Assembly: GCA_045837725.1 (NCBI GenBank)
Contig: JBEWZL010000061.1
Location: 62,001 to 126,000 of the forward strand
Direction: 5' to 3'
DNA: 64,000 nucleotides
Origin: Vermamoeba vermiformis
Lineage: Eukaryota; Tubulinea; Echinamoebida
Each line of letters opens with the position of its first letter. Positions within the stretch are counted from its first letter, which is position 1. The notes beneath the pieces are model-generated. The model ran no database searches, had not been told where the DNA came from, and was given only the letters and a program-made list of their open reading frames with translations. The position numbers and the translations under genes were made by a program. Positions 10,410 through 21,655 of the stretch are shown here, in pieces.

Positions 10410-12199
10410 TTACAAGAACATTACAAAAACGGACACGATAAGCGAAGTGATCGCAAACTCAAGTGTACCGGCGCTGCTGACCTTCGAGGGTGTTTGAGTG
10501 ACAACAACTGGAGGAGCAGGGCATGTTACTGTGGCATTGCACGAGACTGGTGCACCGAAGGCCCGAGTGAACGAGAGTTGAGCTTGAATGGCTTTGTTAG
10601 CCACGAGTCCGATGCCAGTGAGAGTTGCATCGATAGCACCGCATTGAGGATTGTTGACAGTATACAGCGCTGAGATGTCGACTTGAGAGCAGTCGCTGAC
10701 TTGTTCATCGTTGCAAGTCACGTTGATTGGTTGAGCAAAGCAGCGTGGTATGGTGTAGAATGTCAAACCAAGACCACCAGGACCATTAGATACAATAACG
10801 CGAGGAATGATAATGTCGTAGTCGTTAATTCCGACCCCCACACCCCAGAGTCCAGAGCCCTCAGTTGGGTTCAGCAAGTCGGCAGCTGGTTCCCATGCAC
10901 CATTGGCATTGCGAGTCATCATCAAGACTTTTCCTACGCCATTGTAGCTTGAGCCAGTATAACCTTCAAGGCCAGCAGACACCAAGAGGTTGTTGGCATC
11001 GAGGAAAACAGTCGCGTAACCAAGCTGTCCTTGAGGATTGTAGCCAACACTGGTCGTTGTGAATGTTTGTTCGTTCCACATGCCATTCGACTTGGTGTAC
11101 ACAATTACAATTCCAGATCCGTTAGCTGTTGGTTGCGCGTTGAAATTCGCGTAGACAAGAGTATCAACACCATTGTAATTGACGCTAGAAGGACCAAATG
11201 TGCTGTTGACTGGCAGTGACTCGATGAACTTCCATGACTTGTCTGCTTGTCGTTCATAAGAACTTGACTGAGATGTCGGTGGAGTTTGCGAAGTCAACGA
11301 AGACCAAGTGAGTGTCTGTTGCACGATAAGTGGAGAATTCGCCTTCATAAATGACAGGAGTAGTGACGACCACTTCAGTGCCAGGAATGTTGAGCCAAGT
11401 GTTGTTCGATGCTTCATATTGATACGTTCTGATCGTGAAGTTGCCATCGCCCAGCGGAGAAATCGGATCGTAGCCAACAAAAGTGTCGTCAGAGAGCAAG
11501 AAGCCACCAATAGCAGTAACGAAGCTCGTGTTGGAGATGTGGTTGTTGCTGTCAATGCTGAACAGAGCCACGCCTTTTGCAGGCACTGCAACCCACTTGC
11601 CGTTGGTGCTCGCAAAAGGAGAAGTTACGTCGGTGAAGTTACCAACAGGCACGTAGATGCCATCAGCATTGCGACGTCGAATGGCCATTACTGGAGCACC
11701 AGTTGGCAAGGTTGTTCCTCTTTTAACCGGCGCTGAGGCAGAGTTACTTGTGTCAAAGTAAACGAGCAGATCTTTACTGGTCGCAACTTGAAAGATAGGG
11801 CCAGGCATGCCAGTCACTGTTGACCAGTCCATGGGTTCTAACGTCGCGCTCTGGTTAGAGATTTGTTAGCTATCAACACGCAATAATTGGGTCGGATGTA
11901 ACCAGTTTCGTTCACAAAAAAAAAGGACGTTTATGATTTGTCTTAATCGTTCCTAAAAGATCGCCTTCGAGTATAGATTTTATAGCGATAAAAGTCGGAT
12001 TTGGATCGCTGAGGTATACGAATTCAAAAGCTGAATTATATCCTTTTTTTAAAACGAAACGGGCAGTAGTGGCGTCATAGAACTTGATTTTACTATGGCG
12101 TCATAGAGCTTATTAATTTATAAAACAAAAACTTACAGGACGTTGAGAGAATGCAACGGTCGCGAAAATAGTAACGACCAAACCAAGAAATAACTTCAT
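10410..12199 (-). pseudogene. Surface-family paralogue 6 (one frameshift)
   Basis: Exon 1 is 12137..12199 (MKLFLGLVVTIFATVAFSQRP), then a 286-nt phase-0 intron, then exon 2 from 11850. The first half is open from SATLEPMDWSTVTGMPGPIF to DISVKF. There one T is extra relative to copies 7 and 8 (TTCTTATGAAC versus TTCTATGAGC, near 11262), giving an early stop. The second half, from YERQADKSWKFIESLPVN to the hydrophobic tail at 10410, is intact in the neighbouring frame. Otherwise very like copies 7 and 8, so the lesion is recent or a sequencing indel. The intron carries a near-direct repeat of GGCGTCATAGA(A/G)CTT around 12070-12112. Confidence 0.8.
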
Positions 12200-12764
12200 A
12201 ATTGAGACGTTGTGGTTGGGGTTGTGGTTGGGGTTGTTGTTGATAAAAGAATAAAAAAAGTTGGGTTAAATCGTTTTTATGTGTTAATTAAAGACTTGAC
12301 GTTTTGACGTGTTGCAACACTGAGATTTGCTGAGATTAGTGAACATCCTATGATATGGGAATAATCTCGACGTTCTGATTTAGTTTTAATGACCCACTAG
12401 TTTCAAGATTCGCCATTCTCAATTGACTACCTTGAGCTTACCGCTATTCGCCGGCGTAGGATTAATGATTTGCAATGCGTGATAACGGAGCGAAGAATCA
12501 AGTTAAACTGCCTACTAGTCAGACTTATTACTTCAATTAAACTACTAATAAAAAGTAAATTAAACCACCCCCTCATAGCATATTTAATTTACAGTCGTTC
12601 ACGTTGATTATGTTGGAGATTACGTGTCATTTGTAAACTTTATTCCACTTTAGGTATTAATTAATTTTGCGCTGATTGTTTTCTTCAAGGAATGCGATCA
12701 TTTAACTGCCTGACTCGACGTGTTGCTCTTTGATGCCATAGAATCGGACGTTTTATTTAGCAGA
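12200..12764. other. Upstream region of paralogue 6
   Basis: Contains a G/T-rich tract (plus strand), that is an A/C-rich leader on the coding strand, just before the ATG. A CATAAAAACG TATA-like box lies at about 12270-12281. It also holds segments homologous to the flanks of copies 5 and 6. No gene is seen. Confidence 0.55.
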
Positions 12765-14296
12765 TTACAAGAATGTAGCTACAACGGACACGATCAGCGA
12801 AGTGATCGCAAACTCAAGTGCACCAGCGCTGCTGACCTTCGAGGGTGTTTGAGTAACAACAACTGGAGGAGCAGGGCACGTCACTGTGGCATTGCACGAG
12901 GCTGGTGCACCAAAGGCTTTGGTGAACGAGAAGTGAGCTTGAATGGCTTTGCTTGCTTCAAGTCCGACACTAGTGAGAGTTGCATGGACAGCACCGCATT
13001 GAGGATTGTTGATAGTGTACAGCGCTGAGATGTCGACTTGAGAGCAGTCGCTGACTTGTTCATCATTGCAAGTGACGTTGATTGGTTGAGTAAAGCAGCG
13101 TGGTATGGTGTAGAATGTCAAACTTGTAGTAGAAGGACCATTGGGAAGAACGATATTGGGAACAATAATGTCGAAGTCGTTAACTCCAACTCCCAAGCCC
13201 CAGATTCCAGAGCCCTCAGTTGGGCTGGGCAAGTCGGCAGAAGGTTCCCATGCACCATTGGAGTTGCGAGTCATCAACAAGGACTTTACCAACACCATTG
13301 GGCATATTGTTACCAGGGTAGCCTTCAAGGCCAGCAGTCACCAAGAGGTTGTTGGCATCAAGGAACACTGTCGCGTAACCAAGGTATCCTTGAGGTTTGA
13401 AGCCAACACTGGTTGTTGTGAATGTTTGTTCGCTCCACATGCCATTCGATTTCGTGTACACAAACACAATTCCGGACTCGGTGCCGAATTGAGGGGATGG
13501 GGTCGAGCAAACAAGAGTATCAATGCCGTTGTAGTTGACACTAACAGGACCAAATGTGCTGTTGACTGGCAGTGACTCGATGAACTTCCATGATTTGTCT
13601 GCTTGTCGCTCATAGAACTTGACGGAGATGTCGCTGCCGTTTGTGAAGTCAGCGAAGACCAAGTGAGTGTCTGTTGCACGATAAGTGGACAATTCGCCCA
13701 TATAATTGACAGGAGTAGTGACGACCACTTCAGTGCCAGGAATGTTGAGCCAAGTGTTGTTCGAGGCATTGTATTCGAATGTTCTGATCGTGAAGTTGCC
13801 ATCGTTCAGCGGAGAAACCGGATCGTAGCCAACAAAAGTGTCGTCAGAGAGCAAGAAACCACCATTAGCAGCAACTAAGCTGACATTGGAGATGTGATTG
13901 TTGTTGTCAATGCTGAATAGAGCCATGCCTTGGCCATACACTACAACCCACTTGCCGTTGGTGCTCGCAAAAGGAGAAGTAACCTCGGTGAAGTTGCCAA
14001 CAGGTACGTAGATGCCATCAGCATTGCGACGTCGAATGGCCATTACTGCTGGGGTGGAACTAACATCGTTGTAGATGAGCAGGTCTTTTTTCGTAGCAAC
14101 TTGATAGTACGGTCCGGACAATGATGCAACAGTAGACCAGTTCATTGGTTCAAGCGTAGCGCTCTAGATCAACAAAAAAATTTCAGAACTACCGCCAACA
14201 ATGTTTCAGAAAGCGGTTGGATGAGTAACTTACGGGACGTTGAGAGAATGCAACGGTCGCAAAAATAGCGATAACCAAGCCTAACAATAACTTCAT
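12765..14296 (-). pseudogene. Surface-family paralogue 7 (one frameshift)
   Basis: Exons 14234..14296 (signal peptide MKLLLGLVIAIFATVAFSQRP) and 12765..14163, with a 70-nt phase-0 intron. Exon 2 starts SATLEPMNWSTVASLSGPYY. All family motifs are present (AIRRRNADGIYV, GGFLLSDDTFVGYDP, NASNNTWLNIPG, YERQADKSWKF). After GVGKVL one base is extra (CTTGTTGATG versus CTTTTGATG in copy 8, near 13283), so TRNSNGAWEP and the Cys module continue in a shifted frame to the hydrophobic tail at 12765. The promoter-proximal 30 nt match copy 8. Confidence 0.8.
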
Positions 14297-15131
14297 GTTT
14301 GGAAGAGGCGTGGTGTTGAGGTTGGTGTTAATGAAAAGAATGGGAATATACGGGCTATTCAATCCAACTAAATCATTTTGATCGATTGACAGGTTGATTA
14401 CCGGGAGATTAAGTCTATAAAAGGAGTCAGCTCGCAAATTAAATAATATTATTAATATATTACCCGCAGAATTTGACATACCGTCGAAACATTATATTAA
14501 GGAGACCGAACAAGATCTCAACAAGTTTAGAAAGTAGTTTGGTATCTTCCCGGCTAGAAATAGATCCCTTTCAAAAACGTCAGTTACTCCCGCGTTACGG
14601 AACAATACGCGCACATGGTATTAATTACAGCAGCGGGTATATTTGCGCATATTTTCCCACCAAGAGCGATGCAACAAAGACGTACAAACCGTACAAGATC
14701 AAAGCAACACTCGGGATCTAAAAATCTGCTCGAAACGTTTAATTATTAATACGAAGAGTATGTTAAAAAATTGCAAGTGATAAATATTTGCACCAAAATC
14801 AATATTGTAATAATAGGCGAAATCTGATCGAAACACTTTTCATTTACAAGCTAGCAGATACTAACGTGATAAAGATAAAATATTACATGCAAAATACAAT
14901 GTTGTAAATGAGATTAAAATATCATTAAATGATTTTTACCTGATCCGATCCAAAGGGAAGAAACTGAAATTGCTCAAACAGCTCGTTTATTTGCGAGCAG
15001 ATGATATCCAATTCAACAGTTTCTCGAATTGCTTGAATCATTTAGTTACAATTCAATTGCAAGGCATTAATAAAATCGCTTGGTGTTGCACATTATTGCA
15101 AAGTAATTTTTACTCGATTTCGATCGGGTTT
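14297..15131. other. Spacer between paralogues 7 and 8
   Basis: 835 nt between two near-identical copies. It contains a relic of the sphingomyelinase-like gene (see 14530-14620). The remainder is AT-rich with no supported gene. A plus-strand frame through 14721 is best read as the antisense of that relic. Confidence 0.6.
14530..14620 (-). pseudogene. Duplicated exon-13 fragment of the sphingomyelinase-like gene
   Basis: The stretch 14557..14620 is almost identical to 17603..17668, which lies in exon 13 of the sphingomyelinase-like gene and codes LFRNAGVTDVFERDLF. There is a 2-nt length difference, and weaker similarity extends to about 14530. It sits upstream of copy 7 as the complete gene sits upstream of copy 8, so it is a by-product of the tandem duplication. 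No splice context is left, so it is a dead fragment. Confidence 0.85.
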
Positions 15132-16786
15132 TTACAACAGCATCGCAACGCACAACAGAGAAGCAAGACCAAATTGAAGAGCACCAGCGCTGCTGACCTT
15201 CGGGGGTGTTTGAGTGACAACAACTGGAGGAGCAGGGCACGTCACTGTGGCATTGCACGAGGCTGGGGCACCGAAGGCCCGAGTGAACGAGAGTTGAGCT
15301 TGAATGGCTTTGTTGGCCACAAGTCCGATGCCAGTGAGAGTTGTATCCATAGCACCGCATTGAGGATTGTTGATGGTGTACAGCGCTGAGATGTCGACTT
15401 GAGAACAGTCGCTGACTTGTTCATCGTTGCAAGTCACGTTGATTGGTTGAGTGAAGCAGCGAGGTATGGTGTAGAATGTCAAACCAACAGCACCAGGACC
15501 ATTAGCAATCATGAAATTGGGAACAATAATGTCGAAGTCGTTAACTCCAACTCCCAAGCCCCAGAGTCCAAAGCCCACAGTTGGGTTGGGCAAGTCGGCA
15601 GCTGGTTCCCATGCGCCATTGGCGTTGCGAGTCATCAAAAGGACTTTACCAACACCATTGGGCATATTGTTACCAGAGTAGCCTTCAAGGCCAGCAGTCA
15701 CCAAGAGGTTGTTGGCATCGAGGAAAACAGTCGCGTAACCCAGGAATCCTTGAGGATTGAAGCCAACACTGGTTGTTGTGAATGTTTGTTCGTTCCACAT
15801 GCCATTCGACTTGGTGTACACAAACACAATTCCGGACTCGTTAACTGTAGGTTGCGCGGTGAAACTCGAGCAGACAAGAGTATCAACACCATTGTAGTTG
15901 ACACTAACAGGACCAAATGTGCTGTTGACTGGCAGTGACTCGATGAACTTCCATGATTTGTCTGCTTGTCGTTCAAAGAACTTGACTGAGATGTCGCTGC
16001 CGTTTGTGAAGTCAGCGAAGACCAAGTGAGTGTCTGTCACACGATAAGTGGAGTATTCGCCTTCATAACTGACAGGAGTAGTGACGACCACTTCAGTGCC
16101 AGGAATGTTGAGCCAAGTGTTGTTCGATGCATTGTATTCGAATGTTCTGATCGTGAAGTTGCCATCGTTCAACGGAGAGAACGGATCGTAGCCAACAAAT
16201 GTGTCATCGGAGAGCAAGAAGCCACCATTGGCATTAACATAGCTGACATTGGAGATGTGATTGTTGTTATCGATGCTGAACAGAGCCATGCCTTCGCCAG
16301 ACAGTGAGACCCACTTGCCGTTGGTGCTCGCAAAAGGAGAAGTAACGTCGGTGAAGTTACCAACAGGCACGTAGATACCATCAGCATTGCGACGTCGAAT
16401 GGCCATTACTGGAGTACTAGAGGGAGCGATAACTAATCCTCTTTTGGCAGCAGGGCTTGCGCCGGTGTTGCTTGCGTCAAAGTAAACGAGCAGATCTTTC
16501 TTGGTTGCGACTTGAAAGACAGGTCCGGGTAATTGAGTCAGCGTAGACCAGTTCATCGGTTCTAGCGTAGCGCTCTAGATCAATAGAGTTAGATCTACCC
16601 GGTTGCGAAATAGTTTTGGAAACCAAGAACACAAAATTAAAGAGTGCTAACCAACCGCAGCTAACAGAAAGAAAAAAATGCTGCGGTTGGATGAAGAAAA
16701 ATAATATAATCAATCAAACTTACGGGACGTTGAGAGAATGCAACGGCAGCCAAAATAGCAATAACCAAACCGAGCAGTAACTTCAT
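15132..16786 (-). CDS. Surface-family paralogue 8 (intact)
   Basis: Exons 16724..16786 (MKLLLGLVIAILAAVAFSQRP) and 15132..16574; 149-nt phase-0 intron; 501 residues. Order: signal peptide (1-19); MNWSTLTQLPGPVF; an insertion with a basic AAKRG run; AIRRRNADGIYVPVGNFTDV; blade-like units with SNNTWLNIPG, ERQADKSWKF, VYTKSNGMWNEQTF and LMTRNANGAWEP; and a Cys module (PRCFTQPINVTC, DCSQVDISALY, NPQCG, CNATVTCPAPP). A Thr/Pro/Ser linker then leads to a hydrophobic tail (LQFGLASLLCVAMLL). Likely exported and held at the membrane by a GPI anchor or tail. It is the distal copy of the array and closest to copies 6 and 7. Function unknown. Confidence 0.87.
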
Positions 16787-16849
16787 GTTTGAAAGAGGCG
16801 TGGTGTTGACTGTTGATGTGAATGAGAAGACTAGAGTTTCAACTCGTTC

Positions 16850-16861
16850 CGGTTTTATGCT
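16850..16861 (-). promoter_or_regulatory. TATA-like box of surface paralogue 8
   Basis: The minus strand reads AGCATAAAACC about 67 nt before the ATG at 16786. It matches the CATAAA element of copies 1, 2 and 6. Confidence 0.4.
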
Positions 16862-17220
16862 ATTGAAAGGAGCACAAGTAATCTCGATTGCGAGAGATTT
16901 GCCAACACTGCCATTGCTGCGAAAATCTCCCTGAAATAAGCACAAAACCAACTCTAATCGTTGATTCTGATGCAAAGTGTTAATGGAAGGATGAATAATC
17001 AAATGACAAACTCACGCTACAAACTTTTAGCTTGCGCCATTCAAATATTGAAATTCATGACTTTAATCGCAAAGAAATTCTATAGAATTAACGTTAAGGT
17101 ATGATGTTAGATGTGTGTACACAATTTAATTCGGGTACCTTTGGAATTCCATGGCATCTGACCAGTCTGTACATTGTTGAAGTAAAGACTCGGTAGCGAG
17201 CAAGCCAAGATCGCTCGAAG
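16862..17220. other. Spacer between paralogue 8 and the sphingomyelinase-like gene
   Basis: About 360 nt with no supported coding or RNA feature. Confidence 0.5.
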
Positions 17221-20200
17221 TTACTTGCTGTTTGACGAGTCGTCATCGGCGTCAACATTACCTTGCATTGAGAATAGTGTCTCAACCGAATAATGACCAC
17301 TTGCTTGAGTTTGTGGAGTCGATCCGAAAGGCAAAACTCTAAAAAGGATTTAGTAATTCGTAATGGTTGCGTAAATTAGAACTTACCTGCAATCTTTGAC
17401 GTTGATATGATTAAGGTCATGTTTACCGACCTTATTGAATGCCAAGATGTAATCGATGCGGATCTTCAGTCCTTTGTTCTTTTCGGTCAAGTTTTCAAAA
17501 CTGCCAACGAAACAAATTTAGAATTGGCTAAGTGCCATGACATGGTAATTAAGGTAATTTACCTATTGACAGTATATCCAGGAAAGTTTGGGTTCTTCTC
17601 CCGAAATAGATCCCTTTCAAAAACGTCAGTTACACCCGCGTTACGGAACAATAGATGTGCACATGGTAAACTATTGTATTGATTACATCGTGCACTTACC
17701 TCGGGTTCGCGAGTATTTCCAGCATATTTTCGTACTCACGGGTCTTTCTGAGCCTCCATTCGAAAATGGTGTTTGAATCCAGAGGAGCATCCGGGTTCGA
17801 TTCAATTGCTTCCGTAAAATTGAAATTATTTAACGCTATGTTTGGCTCTGTAGTGTCGATTATGAATATGTCGTCAGCAGTAATAACAGAGCTATCTTCT
17901 TTCAGGATTCGTTCGACGGAAGTGGATTTGAGCATTACTCCGGTCACTTTTCGCAACGATTGAAGCAGTTGGAACTTCAATATGAACACGAATTTTTGCA
18001 TTGGATAATCGGTTCTTCTTTCCTGTACAATATGAATGACGTTAACATTTCATGAATTACCCGAATCCATAAAAGGAGAATATCAATATAAAATCTAGAT
18101 TATTTTAAGATTACCTCGTGATTTAATCCTTCAGGGAACGTTGTAATCAATTTCTCCAACAAGAAGTTTACCCAAAAGTGGTCAGTATTATTCGACTCGT
18201 TGCTGGATTCACTAAAGTCTGAAACAGATCCGGGTCTTGAATCACTTTTTTCTTGCGCAAATAGCAGTTGATAGTAACTTAATACTATATCTCGATATGT
18301 ATTAAGATCCAACGGCACTTCTTGAACTTCTTCCTCGTTGTTCGTATTAGTATTATTTCCGCTCGTAACAATTGCTTTCAATCTCGCCGTAATCTCCTGC
18401 TTGATCACGAAGGTTATCATTTCAATTAAAAATAACAACCTTTCGCGCATCAAATGCTCTTTGATGAGTGCTCTAAAGTGTCCCAAATACTCAATTGGAA
18501 TGTTGTTGCCGTTCATGTTGTCAATGATATCGCTGCTGTATATGATCTTATTCTCCTGTTGATTGATATGATTGGCCAATGTCTTCACTGCTTCAGAATA
18601 AAATTGGTACGACTTGACTTCGATTTGATTCTTCGTGTCTTTCAGTTCTATTTTTCGGATCGCCTTCGGCTCATCAATTTTAATGCCTTGTGAGGCACGT
18701 AATGATACGTTGAAATTTGAATTGCTCTGGTTCACGAATTTTGTTTCTTTAAATAAAAATTAATGTTAGACAGACCGGTCTAAATATCGAAAAAAAAACA
18801 TGATCTTACCGTTTTCAGCGGTCGTTTGAAAATCTCCGCAAAGAATCAGTCCCATATTTTTGATATTTTTGCCGTCCCTAGCCTCGCTCTCCAACGTCCG
18901 TTCAATCTTCGTCATGATGAAGTTGAGTTGGTTTTCACGAATTCTAATTGCGCCTTCGTAGCCCACGCCGCTCAATTTCCACGGCAGACTACCGTCGGGA
19001 TTAGACTGCAAATGCGTTACGAACACATAGAGCGCCTTGTCTTGCGCCACTGATGCCAAGTCGAGCTTGATCCCGAGAACTCCTTTCGAGCACAACGTGT
19101 CTGAACCAACTGAGTTGTCAAACTGCCAAAATCTAGCATAATGTTAGTACTAACGATAAAAAACATGAATTTTTTATGAATTTGAAGGACCGTACTTATG
19201 CTTGATGATCGGGAACTTGCTCACGACAAAAAGTCCGCTGGATTCAACAATCAATCCACCTCCGCTTTTTATGATCTATATTAGCGACATATAGTTAGAA
19301 TCTTTTATATTATGGTTAATTGCACGAGCCCTTACTTGATACGGATATTCAGCTTTGAGTTCTTCGCTCAAAACATTCCTTGCATTGGCGTAGAACACCT
19401 CTGTAACAACGATTATTAGTATGGATATATATAGTACTATTATATTATGTGGCTCGAATTACCTTGCAAACAAACAATGTCATACTTTCGTCGAATGATA
19501 AGATCAGCAATCTTCCTCGCACGTTTTTCAGTGTTATTCTTAGATATTATCGGCGGCAGTAGTTGTGTGTTGAGTGTCAACAATTTGACACTAAAATTAT
19601 CTATCGAACAGTAAAATTAAATTGCGAGCACATACATAGGTAAAGTATGAGCGGATCTACATACCTGGAGTATTTACAGTAGGCTCTTCACCATATTTCC
19701 TTCTTTGTGCCTTTTGTTGATCTTCTTCTTCGTCATTAGGAATGATATAGAATATAGCAGTCGCTTGATTTTTCTTTTTTGCCACGTGTTCAATGCGGAT
19801 CTCAGGCGGTGCACGTGACTTGAAACTTCGATCTCCGATGTACGGATTGCACCAATAAAAGCTAACATCGCCCTAATATAGACATATTAGCTCGGTTTTG
19901 ATGTATCTGCGATTGTAGATCTGAAAACAAGTCATATAAAAATTTTAATGGGAGCGGATCTTGGAACCGATTTCAACAAAGCGAGGATAGCAAAAAGAAA
20001 ATCTATGCGAAGTCAGATAAAACATGGGACCTCTTACCTTAATGCCAGCGACGCTATAATAAATAATGCCTTCAGTGCCCGCAACCCATCCGTCAGTACG
20101 CGCAGCAAAAGTGATGATATCGGTTGGCAGAATAGTCTCTGGCGGGAAAATTGACCACACGCCGTGCTTGAGAACTTGATCGCGCCTTCTTAACGTGTGC

Positions 20201-21541
20201 ATTGTCTTATTTTCTACTGTAATCAATACACTCCTAGAAAAAATAATAGGATGGTTAGATCGGATCCAGAATCACTAGTACGACTAATATAATTAATTAT
20301 AGTGTACCTAGTTGCTTTGGCTATTTCATCTTTCCAATCACTGCTTATTTGTGGTGTTGGTGTCGGTGTCGATCCAAAATCAGAACTAGATCCGCTCGGA
20401 CTCCAACTCTGTCCTCTCTTATCTTCTCGTCGTGATTTCGCCGTGCTATTTGTCAGCGAATTAAAATTGCTGACGCTTGTTGTTGGTGAGTCATCGGGGG
20501 TATTTGACGCTGAACTGGCACTACTAGAATTTCTTCGTCCTTCGTTTGGCGATGACCGTACATTGTCAACCGTAGATCTGACATTCGTATTGTTGTTATT
20601 TACATTGGTATTATTAGCAGTGGTATTCTTTGTCACGGTGAACTTCACTGTGGAGTGATTGGCCGCGGTGGCTGTTCGAAAATTTATTAGAACTATTACA
20701 CTCAAATAGATAAAACGTGAAACGTGTAAAGGGCATATTATTGTCAAATGATATATACTAGCTGATTCATCGCAATTGTTTCAAGCTTGTGAAACGATAT
20801 TTCGAAAAACAGTATTTTGCGAAGATTTTTCGAGTTTTTTGTTCCGGAAAAGTTTTGTTCAAGTTCAGAGCATATAATTATGATACTAAAGGCATTGATA
20901 TTACGTACATGTTTGAGTGATTGTGTACATCGGTGGTCCATTAGCAGTGAATTGTTTTTTGCCCCAGACGTTGTTGACCCAATTAAAGGTCAGCCAAAAT
21001 TCAGGATTTAATTCGAATTTGTATTGAACCGTTCCTTCAGTGCCTATAATCACACGAGTTATTTTTAAGTTCAAAAAAAAAGTATTTCGAAAGTTCTTTT
21101 TCCGGATGTGATCCAACCGCCCATTCACCGGTCAAATAGAGCTAATAAATTATAAATAAAAGCTACATACTCTTTGCAATAAATCCTGATGCATGAGATC
21201 CGAATTCTACTGTTGTATTTGGCGGGATCGATTCTGTAATAGACGTTGAATTAGATTAAATTATCTACACTGCTATAAATATTGTTCATATTATACTTTC
21301 TATTTTACGAGCATTTTCAAATTTATTGGATTTATTCTACGGGAAATATCTTGAGATACTGAAATTTTCAATAATGAGAAATATTAGACTTCTTACCAGG
21401 AGGAAAATGACTCCAAATACCACTGACTAATGAATAATTTGTTCTCACTAGTGTATCATTTGTTTCGTTGCAGATCGAGATGAGGACTGACTTCGCTGCA
21501 TTTCGTAATTGCGTCCTCCAGCTATCAGTTGGAAAAGACAT
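17221..21541 (-). CDS. Sphingomyelinase-like EEP protein with two beta-sandwich domains and a CLU-like insert
   Basis: Fifteen exons join in frame: 21397..21541, 21171..21233, 20909..21043, 20308..20671, 20038..20233, 19665..19872, 19463..19600, 19336..19400, 19196..19275, 18810..19132, 18115..18746, 17700..18022, 17563..17670, 17387..17500, 17221..17338 (1003 residues). Residues ~8-115 and ~228-350 are two copies of a domain with N-x-T, G-x-W-(S)-x-FPP, I-P, TEG-x-(V/I)-x-Y and F-x-W-x-N, resembling membrane-binding aegerolysin/actinoporin-type beta-sandwiches. A Ser/Asn/Thr linker separates them. From ~371 an endonuclease/exonuclease/phosphatase (EEP) domain begins: TLNTQ, CLQEV, THLQS, GDFQ. 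At ~573-890 it is interrupted by a region with NNIPIEYLGHFR, EMITFVIKQEI and FW..LLEKLITTFP, like CLU-central domains. EEP then resumes (LFRNAGVTDVF, RIDYIL, SGHYSV). GDFN is GDFQ and SDH is SGH, so activity may be altered. Sphingomyelin hydrolysis is inferred, not shown. Confidence 0.8.
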
Positions 21542-21655
21542 ATGAACTGGTTAGTTAAATATGAACAAACATAAAATTATAAATAGCGTGTTATTTACAA
21601 ATAAATAGATAATAAAATAACTGCTATTTTACGGAAGATTGTTTATTTTGGCAGT

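Noticed and set aside
14473-14721. Plus-strand frame between surface copies 7 and 8, behind a TATAAAAGG
   Set aside because: It is antisense to the stranded sphingomyelinase exon and lacks an ATG start.
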